A stretch of 64,000 nucleotides of DNA from Halobacillus sp. Marseille-Q1614 (GTDB lineage: Bacteria > Bacillota > Bacilli > Bacillales > Halobacillaceae): positions 2,728,001-2,792,000 of the forward strand of contig NZ_CADDWH010000001.1 of assembly GCF_902809865.1 (NCBI RefSeq), written 5' to 3'. Within the stretch, counting starts at the first letter, position 1. Every line of letters starts with the position of its first letter. The position numbers and the translations under genes were made by a program. Of the stretch, positions 34,937-43,843 are shown piece after piece. Under the pieces are notes generated by a model. The model did no database searches and had not been told where the DNA came from. It was given only the letters and a program-made list of their open reading frames with translations.

Positions 34937-34985
34937 ACGATCCCTCTCCTACTTCTTAAGAGATAATAATATTTATCTTTCCCAA

Positions 34986-35014
34986 AACAAAAAAGACGCC
35001 TTTTATTCAGCGTC
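34986..35014 (-). terminator. Intrinsic terminator for the Cys-rich repeat protein gene
   Basis: Minus strand GACGC / GCGTC arms with a 10-base loop, then TTTTTTG. It lies 22 bases after the stop codon at 35036. Confidence 0.65.
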
Positions 35015-35035
35015 TCCTATTCGTATTACTTTTAT

Positions 35036-36196
35036 TTACGGACAATCGGCAATAAACGATTGAGGCGAACCTGGTGCAGCAAAAGGTGTAAGCGTCTCAA
35101 AAGTGGTCGCGGTTTCATCTTCGGCATATATCTCCCAAGTAATCACATTTGTTACGTTATTTAAAGTAGCGGTAATCGTAGCCGTGAATGTCCTTGCCGG
35201 TCCTTGGTTAATCCGTCCGTTTATATGACCGATTACTGTAGCTCTAGTAAAGTTATCTTCACATGTGATAGATGTTCTGCGTCCTTGAGTGAACTGGAAG
35301 GTGTCTCCATTATTTGCGTTAAAAGTAAAGTTGAAGTTATCTATTCCCGGATCACATCCACCTCCGGCACTTGCCCCACATTGATTGACAGTAATATTTA
35401 GTGTCCCCGTATAATCCATAACATTTCCAAAGCGAGTCACCCGGATATTTGCTTCCGGCTGTTCTCCTCCTTGAGTATTTAATCTAAATTTGCAAGTGCA
35501 CTCCATTGGAGGCAGAGGACAATCTACATCGACACTGTTAGGACCGTCACTTATCGGGATCCCCCCTACGGTAGTAAATGCCGTAATGTTTATAGTTTCC
35601 ATCGCTCCTGTGATAGGTGTGATTGTAGCTGTATAAACCCCATTACTATCCGTAATAGCAGGATTAGGGTTTATAAATACATTATTAACAGCAGGAGTAA
35701 AAAATACAGCCACATCTGTAATACCTTCCCCATCCTCACCACAGGTTACGGTACCAGAAAGGGCCGCACCATCACAAGTAACTGTAGCTTCAGGAGTGTC
35801 TAACGTAATAACAGGATTATCACACGCAACACAGCCAGCCCGTACAAAGTTTGTATTTTCTATTGTCACCCCATTCACAACGGCACTTGCTGTATAATCT
35901 ACTCCTTCTGTAATATCTGTACCCTGTTCTACGGTAACTGTGCTTGTAAATTCTCCAAATAAATTGGTGATTGGATTAGCAGGAGTAAAGCTCATAAAGG
36001 AAGCTGTACTGGACAAATTCACTTCAATCCCCGGCACAAACCCTTCATCACAAAGAACCCTGCCTGTAATCGTTGCTTGACAGCTGATAGGGCCGGGGTT
36101 GTGTAGTTCAATTCGAGGATTCGTACATTTTCTTCTTGGAAAAATATCAGGGCAGCCCGGTGGAGGAAGGAACTGTAAACACTCGTCTATAGACAT
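35036..36196 (-). CDS. Cys-rich, beta-repeat (Ig-like) protein without signal peptide
   Basis: A 386-residue acidic protein rich in Thr, Val, Asn and Cys. After a short CLQFLPPPGCPDIF head come two related ~90-residue units: GRVLCDEGFVPGIEVNLSS followed by NLFGEFTSTVTV, and GTVTCGEDGEGITDVAVFF followed by DSNGVYTATITP. The second halves resemble bacterial Ig-like folds. Then comes a distinct C-terminal region beginning ECTCKFRLNTQGG. No signal peptide, sortase motif or membrane helix is present, so export is unlikely. Together with a sigma-K-like -10 this suggests a mother-cell-made spore surface protein, which is inference. GAAAAGGAGAG precedes the ATG. Confidence 0.7.
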   Translation of the reverse strand: MSIDECLQFLPPPGCPDIFPRRKCTNPRIELHNPGPISCQATITGRVLCDEGFVPGIEVNLSSTASFMSFTPANPITNLFGEFTSTVTVEQGTDITEGVDYTASAVVNGVTIENTNFVRAGCVACDNPVITLDTPEATVTCDGAALSGTVTCGEDGEGITDVAVFFTPAVNNVFINPNPAITDSNGVYTATITPITGAMETINITAFTTVGGIPISDGPNSVDVDCPLPPMECTCKFRLNTQGGEQPEANIRVTRFGNVMDYTGTLNITVNQCGASAGGGCDPGIDNFNFTFNANNGDTFQFTQGRRTSITCEDNFTRATVIGHINGRINQGPARTFTATITATLNNVTNVITWEIYAEDETATTFETLTPFAAPGSPQSFIADCP

Positions 36197-36232
36197 AACA
36201 ATAAACTCTCCTTTTCAAATTCATCCTATTAT

Positions 36233-36241
36233 TAGATTATG
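36233..36241 (-). promoter_or_regulatory. Sigma-K-like -10 element
   Basis: The minus strand reads CATAATCTA, an exact match to the CATANNNTA -10 of mother-cell sigma-K promoters, 37 bases before the ATG of the Cys-rich protein. No AC-containing -35 stands at the ideal 16-base spacing, so support is partial. Confidence 0.35.
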
Positions 36242-36452
36242 AAGAATAGCTGTACCTGACTATATAGACACCCACGCTTTCATTAAATTTGAATTTTACA
36301 TAAAGGAAGGTACTTTGCAGCATTGCAGAAACAAGACGGCTGCGAAACATAGATTCTTTTTTCCGCAACTCATAGGAAACATGATTATGTATGAATAGTC
36401 GAAGTGTTATAATAATAGTTCAAATTATAATCTGTATTAAAGGTTGTGCCGT

Positions 36453-37430
36453 ATGTCTGAATACCAAAATACAGCTTTTAGAGTTTATCCAATAAAAGTA
36501 GACCTCGGTAAAAAGAATCCCCTGAAAACCGTGAATTTCTATCTGCTTTCCCTTGATGACCAGTTGATTCTTTTCGATGCTGGCTGGAATGACCAAAACA
36601 ATTGGGAAGCTTTTCAGAATACCCTCAAACATCATGGCTTTACAATGAAAGATTTAACGGCTGTTGTAATTAGTCATAACCACATAGACCATTGCGGTCT
36701 GGTTAACAGAATTGTTGAAACTCATGATATCCCTGTCTTCGCTCATCAAATAGCTATTCCGCGCCTTAAAAGAGATCCGGACTTCCTTCAAATGCGTATA
36801 AACTTTTTTCACGAATTATATGAAAGATTTGATTGTGGTGATCGAGGCAAGCGGCAGGTCGATTATTTAGTCGAATCGCTTGATAAAAATCATGATGCAG
36901 CTATTCAGCCTTCTATTTCAGCAATCGAAAAAGCCCAACTCCAGCTATTAGAGATTCTTCACTTTCCCGGGCACGCCCCTGATCAAATAGGGTTATGGGC
37001 TCAAGAAAGCAACATATTATTTGGGGCAGATGTCCTCCTTCAACATATTTCGAGCAATGCTTTAGTGGAGCCTGATGGAAACGGAAAACGGCTTCCAACA
37101 CTTCACCAAAGTGTACAATCTCTTAACAAGATAGCCTCCCTGCCAGTAGAGCTTGTTTACTCTGGTCATGGGGCTGATATCAGAGATCCCCACGGTTTAA
37201 TTAAAAAGCGGCTGCAGCGTATTGAAGAAAAAGGAGAAAAGATCAGAGTCCTTATCCAGAACGGAGCAGTTACGGGCCGTGATATTGCTCAGAGCTATTA
37301 TGGGAAAACGTATGACCAGCAATTTTCCCTAGTCATGTCGGAAATTATTGGCCAGCTTGATTATCTAGAGCAAAAAGGGAAAGTTACTAAGATAATGATG
37401 AACGGCGCTTACCGCTATTCTGTTATTTGA
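36453..37430 (+). CDS. MBL-fold metallo-hydrolase
   Basis: A 325-residue metallo-beta-lactamase-fold protein. The metal motif HxHxDH is SHNHIDHCG (about residue 70), further ligands lie in LHFPGHAPDQIGL and VYSGHGADIRDP, and a helical C-terminal domain follows as in the glyoxalase II/lactonase-like branch. TTG 36444 is in frame, but the AAAGG ribosome site fits ATG 36453. Substrate unknown. Followed by an intergenic repeat zone and terminator. Confidence 0.85.
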   Translation: MSEYQNTAFRVYPIKVDLGKKNPLKTVNFYLLSLDDQLILFDAGWNDQNNWEAFQNTLKHHGFTMKDLTAVVISHNHIDHCGLVNRIVETHDIPVFAHQIAIPRLKRDPDFLQMRINFFHELYERFDCGDRGKRQVDYLVESLDKNHDAAIQPSISAIEKAQLQLLEILHFPGHAPDQIGLWAQESNILFGADVLLQHISSNALVEPDGNGKRLPTLHQSVQSLNKIASLPVELVYSGHGADIRDPHGLIKKRLQRIEEKGEKIRVLIQNGAVTGRDIAQSYYGKTYDQQFSLVMSEIIGQLDYLEQKGKVTKIMMNGAYRYSVI

Positions 37431-37436
37431 ATATAA

Positions 37437-37560
37437 GTTAGATGAAAGTCCTTTTCTTGGATAATTTCGAATCACTCTTAAATAAGTCTTTAAGATTCTT
37501 CAATATCATTGACTTATTCTTAAATAACGTACGGTTATACTTAAATAACTAATATAATTT
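37437..37560. repeat. Intergenic repeats with TTATTCTTAAATAACG
   Basis: Three related motifs (CTCTTAAATAAG near 37472, TTATTCTTAAATAACG at 37514-37529, TTATACTTAAATAACT near 37533) are followed by a hairpin at 37583. The central 16-mer is identical to 3251-3266 at the 3' side of the pucR-like gene. Confidence 0.5.
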
Positions 37561-37582
37561 CTGAAATAAATCTGTCTCCATA

Positions 37583-37614
37583 CAAAAAAGCTTCCTAAAA
37601 GGAAGCATTTTTTG
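37583..37614. terminator. Bidirectional intrinsic terminator
   Basis: GCTTCC and GGAAGC arms, AAAA loop, AAAAAA before and TTTTTT after. It lies between the MBL hydrolase and the convergent bioD. Confidence 0.8.
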
Positions 37615-37648
37615 TTTTATCCCCCAACTTATGAGGAAGGACCTGTTA

Positions 37649-38350
<702 letters not shown>

Positions 38351-39526
38351 TTATATCACCTCAAACTTTTTTCCAACCTTATAAAAGGCCTTACAGATTT
38401 CCTGGATATCTTCTTTGGTATGTGTCGCCATGATTGTCATTCGAATCCGGCTTTCCCCTTGTGGAACACTGGGAGGCCGAATGGCTGGAGCGAACACGCC
38501 ATTATTTTCGAGTTCTTTAGAAAAATTCATTGTCTTTTTGGAGTCTCCAATAACGACAGGTAAAATAGGAGTTCGCTCTCCTCTCACGTCAAAGCCAAAA
38601 TTGAGTAATTCAGTTCGAGTGTAGTCGATCAAGTGCTGCAAATGATCCTGAAGTTGTGGACTGGTTTCGATAATATCGATGGCCTTAATAGTAGCTGCCA
38701 TCATGCTAGGGGGGAGTGCCGTTTGAAAAATGAATGGTCTTGCCCGGTTTCTTAAATACTCAATCAGCGCTCTTGACCCAGTGACAAACCCTCCTTCGGT
38801 GCCGATGGATTTACTAAATGTTCCCACTATTACATCTACAGATACATCAAAGTGATCACTTGTCCCTCTGCCGTTTTCACCTAAAATCCCTGTGGCGTGA
38901 GCATCATCTACAATTACAAAAGCGTTATAAGTTTCCGCTAAAGCTTTGATCTCACGCAATGGAGCAATGTCCCCGTCCATACTGAACACACCATCTGTCA
39001 CGATAAATCTCCGTTTATAATGCTGGCTATGGATTAATTTTTCTTGTAAATCTTCCATATTCAGATGACCATAAATACTTGTCTCCGCACGGCTGAGCCT
39101 GCAGCCATCAATAATACTTGCGTGATTGAACTGGTCGCTTAAAATGATATCTCCTTCCCCTGCCAGGCTGGATATTACGCCAATATTGGCAAGGTACCCA
39201 CTTGAGAAGATGAGGGCAGCTTCTTCGTTTTTGAATTCAGCGATCCGCTTCTCCAGCTTCTCGTGCCAGATGGTATTGCCGGTGGTCAGTCTTGATCCAG
39301 TGCTTCCAACCCCATACTCTTTCATAATCTTCACAGCTTCATCGGTGAGTCTTTGATCTTCTGCTAAGCCTAAGTAATTGTTGGAAGAAGCCATGATGCT
39401 TTCCATTCCATCTACGTAAGATCTCCCTAGAGTCGAGGGAGAGATGGTTCTAAGCTGTCTGTATAACCTCTGATCCTTAATTGTGTCCACTTCCTGTGCC
39501 AGCCACTCATGAGTTTGTCGCAGCAA
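38351..39526 (-). CDS. bioF: 8-amino-7-oxononanoate synthase
   Basis: A 391-residue alpha-oxoamine synthase. Motifs include [62 protein letters not shown] and [17 protein letters not shown] with the PLP lysine. It condenses pimeloyl-thioester with alanine. The frame opens further upstream, but the best start is TTG 39526, 9 bases after GGAGG located inside the 3' end of bioA. The two genes overlap by 20 bases. Confidence 0.93.
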   Translation of the reverse strand: MLRQTHEWLAQEVDTIKDQRLYRQLRTISPSTLGRSYVDGMESIMASSNNYLGLAEDQRLTDEAVKIMKEYGVGSTGSRLTTGNTIWHEKLEKRIAEFKNEEAALIFSSGYLANIGVISSLAGEGDIILSDQFNHASIIDGCRLSRAETSIYGHLNMEDLQEKLIHSQHYKRRFIVTDGVFSMDGDIAPLREIKALAETYNAFVIVDDAHATGILGENGRGTSDHFDVSVDVIVGTFSKSIGTEGGFVTGSRALIEYLRNRARPFIFQTALPPSMMAATIKAIDIIETSPQLQDHLQHLIDYTRTELLNFGFDVRGERTPILPVVIGDSKKTMNFSKELENNGVFAPAIRPPSVPQGESRIRMTIMATHTKEDIQEICKAFYKVGKKFEVI

Positions 39527-40871
39527 CGTGAAGCGCCTCCTCCGATGTAATACTCTCAATGGCTTGTTTCATAATCTGAACCATTTCCTTTAACTCTTCT
39601 TCTGTACTGGCTAGAGGCGGCATAAAGACGACTACATCTCCGGTAGGTCTTGTCAAAAGGCCTAATTCCCGCATCTTTAATGAGGCTTTATAGGCTGCTC
39701 TTCTTTCAAAAGGAAAAGGCTCCTTCGTATTCTTATCGTAAACGAGCTCAATCCCGCACATGAAGCCAAGCTGACGGATGTCTCCGATATGAGGGAGGTC
39801 GATCAAATCTTCGAATAATTCATGTAAATACTCAGACTTTCTCGCAACCCGCTGAGTGATATGGTCTTTCTCAAATAATTGGAGGTTGGCCAGTGCTGCT
39901 GCACAGCCAAGCTGATTGCCGGTATACGAATGACCATGAAAGAAAGTCTTCAGGTTTGTATAGTCATCATAAAAAGCCTCATAAATTTTTTCTGTTGTGT
40001 ATGTAATGGCAATAGGCAGGTAGCCCCCGGTAATTCCTTTTCCTGCTGCCATGAGATCCGGTTCGACACCTTCATGCTCACAGGCAAACATCTTCCCAGT
40101 ACGACCGAAGCCTGTCGCTACTTCATCAATAATCATGAGAACATTGTATTTAGTGCATAGTTCCCGAACACCGGCTAAGTAACCTTCCGGCATGACTATC
40201 ATGCCGCCGGCCCCCTGGACCATTGATTCAATGGTTAACCCGGCAATCTCCTGATGATGCTCTTTTAATAAGGTCTCAAGTGTTTCAAGTGCTTCATCAC
40301 GGCATTTCTCAGCGTCCTCTTCAGGGTAGCGGTAGACATGAGGAACCGTTGTTTTATACCCTTCAAACATTAAAGGACCGTACACCTTATGAAAAATATC
40401 AATGGCTCCGACACTAACTGCCCCAATTGTATCTCCGTGATATCCATTCTTTATCGAAATGAATTTCTGTTTGTTGGTCTCACCAATATTCTGCCAATAT
40501 TGATAGGCCATCTTTACAGCAATTTCAACGGCTTCTGCCCCGCTGTCAGAATAAAAGACTCTGCTTACGGAATCAGGAGCAATTTTGACTAGTTCTTCCG
40601 CTAATTCGGTAGCCGGAACATTCGTCATTCCGAGTAAGGTAGAATGGGCAATCTTATTCAACTGAGCGCGGACAGCATCATCCAGCTCTTTCTTTCGGTG
40701 TCCATGTACATTCAGCCAGACAGATGAAAAAGCATCAAAATATTCTTTTCCATTAATATCCTTCACTTTAATCCCTTTACCGCTTTCAATAATTAATGGC
40801 TCGTCATCATAATCTTTCATTTGTGTAAACGGCAGCCACAAGTATTTTTTACTCTTGTCTATTAAGTCCAT
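39507..40871 (-). CDS. bioA: Adenosylmethionine-8-amino-7-oxononanoate aminotransferase
   Basis: A 454-residue class-III aminotransferase. It starts [16 protein letters not shown], the W-(L/H)-P-F-T-Q motif specific to BioA, with [31 protein letters not shown] and [14 protein letters not shown] (PLP Lys). It converts KAPA to DAPA using SAM or, in some Bacillus, lysine as amino donor. First gene of the minus-strand operon, whose promoter region faces bioB and carries two BirA boxes. Confidence 0.93.
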   Translation of the reverse strand: MDLIDKSKKYLWLPFTQMKDYDDEPLIIESGKGIKVKDINGKEYFDAFSSVWLNVHGHRKKELDDAVRAQLNKIAHSTLLGMTNVPATELAEELVKIAPDSVSRVFYSDSGAEAVEIAVKMAYQYWQNIGETNKQKFISIKNGYHGDTIGAVSVGAIDIFHKVYGPLMFEGYKTTVPHVYRYPEEDAEKCRDEALETLETLLKEHHQEIAGLTIESMVQGAGGMIVMPEGYLAGVRELCTKYNVLMIIDEVATGFGRTGKMFACEHEGVEPDLMAAGKGITGGYLPIAITYTTEKIYEAFYDDYTNLKTFFHGHSYTGNQLGCAAALANLQLFEKDHITQRVARKSEYLHELFEDLIDLPHIGDIRQLGFMCGIELVYDKNTKEPFPFERRAAYKASLKMRELGLLTRPTGDVVVFMPPLASTEEELKEMVQIMKQAIESITSEEALHVAATNS

Positions 40872-41030
40872 TCTTCTCCTCCGTTTCTATTAAGCCAAGT
40901 ATCTATTTCATCAGATTTTGTAAAAAGTTTATTCTTTCAATATAACCTTTCTTCATGCATGGGGACCGCTAAGTGCAGTTAAGTCGTATAATCCTCTATC
41001 CTTCCAGAGTCTATCAAATCCCTTCACGAT

Positions 41031-41064
41031 TAATGTTAACTATTTATTTTTTAAGTTTACATTA
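41031..41064. promoter_or_regulatory. BirA operator 1 (biotin box)
   Basis: TAATGTTAAC at 41031-41040 and GTTTACATTA at 41055-41064 form an inverted repeat with one mismatch and a 14-base spacer, matching the Gram-positive BirA box GTTAAC-N14-GTTNAC layout. It is on the bioA side of the divergent bio region. Confidence 0.8.
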
Positions 41065-41093
41065 TCTGATCGATTTTTCAAGGAGGTTTAACT

Positions 41094-41129
41094 TATATGT
41101 TAACCTAAAATATAATAAGTTGACATATA
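41094..41129. promoter_or_regulatory. BirA operator 2 (biotin box)
   Basis: TATATGTTAACC (41094-41105) and GTTGACATATA (41119-41129) repeat the layout of the first box with the identical 14-base spacing between the GTTAAC and GTTGAC cores. It is on the bioB side. Biotinyl-AMP-bound BirA would repress both operons. Confidence 0.82.
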
Positions 41130-41175
41130 GAAGCCCCTTCTTCTATGCTTATTTTATAAAAGAGAGGAGGTAAAG

Positions 41176-41196
41176 AATGGAAAATAAGAGCCGGTG
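41176..41196 (+). other. Possible 6-codon leader ORF before bioB
   Basis: AGAGAGGAGG lies 5 bases before ATG 41176, which opens a six-codon frame (MENKSR) closed by TGA at 41194-41196. It sits in the ~160-base leader between the second BirA box and bioB. No attenuator hairpin is obvious. It may be a leader peptide or the remains of a displaced gene start. Confidence 0.3.
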
Positions 41197-41290
41197 AAGC
41201 CTGCTAGAATAATCAAGATTCGTGGATTACCGACTTGTTAAAACTTTCACTTTAAAAGAGCATTTAGGAATTAGATAAAGGTGGGATTGG

Positions 41291-42277
41291 ATGCAAAATT
41301 GGAAGCTATTAGCTGAAAAAGTCCTTGAGGGTAATGAAATAACGAATGAAGAGGCACTCGCTGTTTTAGAGTGTCCAGAAGAGGAATTACTAGAGTTGTT
41401 ACATAGTGCGTATCAGGTTCGCAAGCATTACTACGGGAACAAGGTTAAATTAAACATGATCATTAATACAAAATCAGGGTTTTGCCCTGAAAACTGCGGG
41501 TACTGTGCCCAATCCAGGGATTCTACTGCTCCCATTCAAAAATACCGCATGATGGACAAGGACACGATCATTGAGGGGGCCGAGCAAGCCCACCGCCTTA
41601 AGTCAGGAACGTACTGCATCGTGGCGAGCGGGCGCGGGCCCTCGAAACGAGAACTCGACATTGTTACATCGGCTGTTAAAGAAATTAAAAATAAATACGA
41701 TATGAAAGTATGTGCATGCCTTGGTTTGCTGAAGCCAGAACAAGCCCGGGAGTTAAAAGAAGCTGGAGTAGACCGCTACAACAATAATATCAACACCTCT
41801 GAACGGCATCATGACCAGATTACTACCAGCCACACATATCATGACAGGGTTGCTACCGTTAATCATGCGAAAGAGGCAGGAATTTCCCCTTGTTCAGGTG
41901 TCATCGTCGGGATGAAGGAGTCTAAACAAGATGTGATTGATATGGCTCGCGCTTTAAAAGAACTGGACGCCGATTCCATACCTGTGAACTTTTTGCACGC
42001 CATTGATGGGACATTATTAGAGGGAACAAATGAACTGACACCAACCTATTGTTTGAAGGTACTAAGTCTATTTCGCTTTATTAACCCTTCAAAAGAAATT
42101 CGCGTTTCAGGTGGTAGAGAGGTTAACTTGAGAAGTCTTCAACCATTTAGTCTATACCCGGCAAATTCAATTTTTGTAGGCGATTATCTTACGACTGACG
42201 GTCAAGAAGGAACAAAAGACCATCAAATGCTTGAAGATCTTGGGTTTGAGGTTGAGTATGCAAAGGAAACCGTGTAA
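41291..42277 (+). CDS. bioB: Biotin synthase (radical SAM)
   Basis: A 328-residue radical-SAM enzyme. The 4Fe-4S cysteines are C65, C69 and C72 in FCPENCGYCAQS. Downstream conserved parts include ACLGLLKPEQARELKEAGVDRYNNNINTS, CSGVIVGMKES and RVSGGREVNLRSLQP, which hold the second-cluster ligands. It inserts sulfur into dethiobiotin. AAGGTGGGATTGG precedes the ATG. Transcribed with bioY and divergent from bioA-F-D. Confidence 0.95.
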   Translation: MQNWKLLAEKVLEGNEITNEEALAVLECPEEELLELLHSAYQVRKHYYGNKVKLNMIINTKSGFCPENCGYCAQSRDSTAPIQKYRMMDKDTIIEGAEQAHRLKSGTYCIVASGRGPSKRELDIVTSAVKEIKNKYDMKVCACLGLLKPEQARELKEAGVDRYNNNINTSERHHDQITTSHTYHDRVATVNHAKEAGISPCSGVIVGMKESKQDVIDMARALKELDADSIPVNFLHAIDGTLLEGTNELTPTYCLKVLSLFRFINPSKEIRVSGGREVNLRSLQPFSLYPANSIFVGDYLTTDGQEGTKDHQMLEDLGFEVEYAKETV

Positions 42278-42390
42278 CTCGGTGGAGAAAATAAAACTTA
42301 AAAAACGGTTATTCTGAAACTTCCATGCCTGCTGCCGGCAAACCCCACTCAGTTCCTTTAGTAAGTTTCGGATAAGGAAAGGAGAATAAG

Positions 42391-42990
42391 TTGAAAAATT
42401 ACAGAACTCTATCCCTTACACTTGTCGCTATCTTTGCAGCAATGACTGCGATTGGCGCCTTTATAAAAGTTCCGCTGCCCGTTGTCCCTTTTACACTGCA
42501 AATTGTCGCTGTGTTTTTAGCAGGAACATTATTAGGAAGCAAGCGCGGGCTGCAAAGTCAGTTGGTCTATCTTTTTGTCGGCTTAGCTGGGCTTCCTGTT
42601 TTTACACAAGGAGGCGGGCTTACGTATATCTTGCAGCCAACGTTCGGATATTTAATCGGCTTTGGTATGGGAGCTTATGCCATCGGTTTTATTATTGAAC
42701 GTATTCAACAGCCGACGCTCAAACATTTTATTGCCGCCAACCTAATAGGAACCGTCCTTATTTATGCCATAGGCGTCCCTTATCTTTATCTGGCATTAAA
42801 TCTATGGCTGAACATCCCTACTAGTTTATCTCATGTACTGGCCGCCGGATTGTTTAGTACCGTAGGCATAGACATAGTTCTTGCTGTTTTTACCAGCTTG
42901 TTGGCTGTGCGTGTATACCCTGTTTTTAAAAAAATTCATCCCAAGAAAAGAAATTTACAAAACAAATCGAAACGCCATTTAACGGCCTAA
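42391..42990 (+). CDS. bioY: Biotin transporter substrate-binding subunit BioY
   Basis: A 199-residue membrane protein with six helices. FIKVPLPVVPFTLQIVAVFLAG, GSKRGLQSQLVYLFVGLAGLPVF and GGGLTYILQPTFGYLIGF are BioY (ECF S-component) signatures. The start is TTG behind AAAGGAG. It binds biotin and works alone or with a shared ECF energising module, which is not in the window. Linkage to bioB couples import with synthesis under BirA control. Confidence 0.92.
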   Translation: MKNYRTLSLTLVAIFAAMTAIGAFIKVPLPVVPFTLQIVAVFLAGTLLGSKRGLQSQLVYLFVGLAGLPVFTQGGGLTYILQPTFGYLIGFGMGAYAIGFIIERIQQPTLKHFIAANLIGTVLIYAIGVPYLYLALNLWLNIPTSLSHVLAAGLFSTVGIDIVLAVFTSLLAVRVYPVFKKIHPKKRNLQNKSKRHLTA

Positions 42991-43123
42991 ATTTGATAAT
43001 AAACAAATTTATTCTCGAATGTGTGATGAAAAAACATACAATAAAGGAAGGAAGCAGTCGAATACTTAAGCTTTAAACGATACGAAAAGGATTCGTCACT
43101 GAAACTAATCCTATTGTACGAAT

Positions 43124-43158
43124 AAAAAGAAGGTTCCCTAAAAAGGAACCTTCTTTTT
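43124..43158. terminator. Bidirectional terminator after bioY
   Basis: GAAGGTTCC and GGAACCTTC arms, CTAAAAA loop, A-run before and TTTTT after. It can end the bioB-bioY mRNA and the minus-strand remnant gene. Confidence 0.8.
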
Positions 43159-43524
43159 ATTCAATCCTTCATTATGGGGATAGAGATAAATTCGATTGAC
43201 AGCGGGGTGTTCACCGGACGGAGTGGAAATGATAAACTCGTCATTCACTGAATAAATGCCTGAAATCAATTTCTTCAAAAAGACAATGTCTCCAGGCTCT
43301 AATTCATCTCGCTCTATGTTCATCCCTGCTTCAAATTGTGACGAAGGGTGTTTCGACCGCCAGCTTCCGGTTACCTCTTTATACACATGATAAACAAACC
43401 CGCCTGAATTAAACCCATCTTCCGGACTAGACCCCTTTAGATTGTAATGCGCCCCAATTAAGTCTTTTGCCTGCTCTACAATCTCATTATCTAAAGATGG
43501 GGGTGAACCATCATCTGTGTATCG
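43138..43524 (-). pseudogene. NlpC/P60 domain remnant with lost catalytic Cys
   Basis: The minus strand is open from just after a TGA (about 43525) down to 43138. It reads EIVEQAKDLIGAHYNLKG, then PEDGFNSGGFVYHVYKEVTG and LEPGDIVFLKK. This is an NlpC/P60 cell-wall peptidase domain, but the catalytic DC(S/A)G is replaced by NSGG, and no start codon or ribosome site exists upstream. The C-terminus (YLYPHNEGLNKKKVPF) diverges and runs into the terminator. It lies opposite to a matching half-domain on the + strand at 43562-43780. Confidence 0.65.
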
Positions 43525-43561
43525 TTTTGCCCCCGATAGGCTTCAGACCAATATTCACTAG

Positions 43562-43780
43562 TTTCCAGATTCCTCTCAGAAATCCCTTTCTGAGCTTGTC
43601 CAAAATGTGTATAAAGAATCAAAATCTATTTCTCTCCCTAGAGGTACTGCCGATCAGTGGGTGAAGGGTAATAGTGTAAACGATCTGCAGCCGGGGGATG
43701 TTGTATTTTTCAAGGGTACATATTTAATGTCCGAAATTTACATAAACGACGGGCGGTTCATAATCGTAACGAGATCCTAA
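43562..43780 (+). pseudogene. Second NlpC/P60 remnant, opposite orientation
   Basis: A start-less open frame reads SQKSLSELVQNVYKE, SISLPRGTADQWVKG, then LQPGDVVFFKG and EIYINDGRFIIVTRS before TAA (43778-43780). It parallels the second half of an NlpC/P60 domain. The same frame continues upstream through an in-frame TAG into DGGEPSSVYRF, another piece of such a protein. If this segment were inverted in place, it would read directly into the minus-strand remnant as a tandem two-domain protein, suggesting a local inversion. Confidence 0.55.
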
Positions 43781-43789
43781 ATAAAAGAA

Positions 43790-43822
43790 AAGCAGAAGAC
43801 CTTCTTACGGTCTACTGCTTTA
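43790..43822 (-). terminator. Intrinsic terminator for the zinc lipoprotein gene
   Basis: Minus strand AGCAGTAGACC / GGTCTTCTGCT arms, then TTTTCTTTTATTT. 22 bases after the stop codon. Confidence 0.7.
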
Positions 43823-43843
43823 TGAAAACTTTAACATTCTATT

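Noticed and set aside
43124-43158. Relation between the GGTTCC hairpins at 3.3 kb and 43.1 kb as a dispersed repeat
   Set aside because: Only the short arms match, which is expected by chance for intrinsic terminators; the flanks differ.
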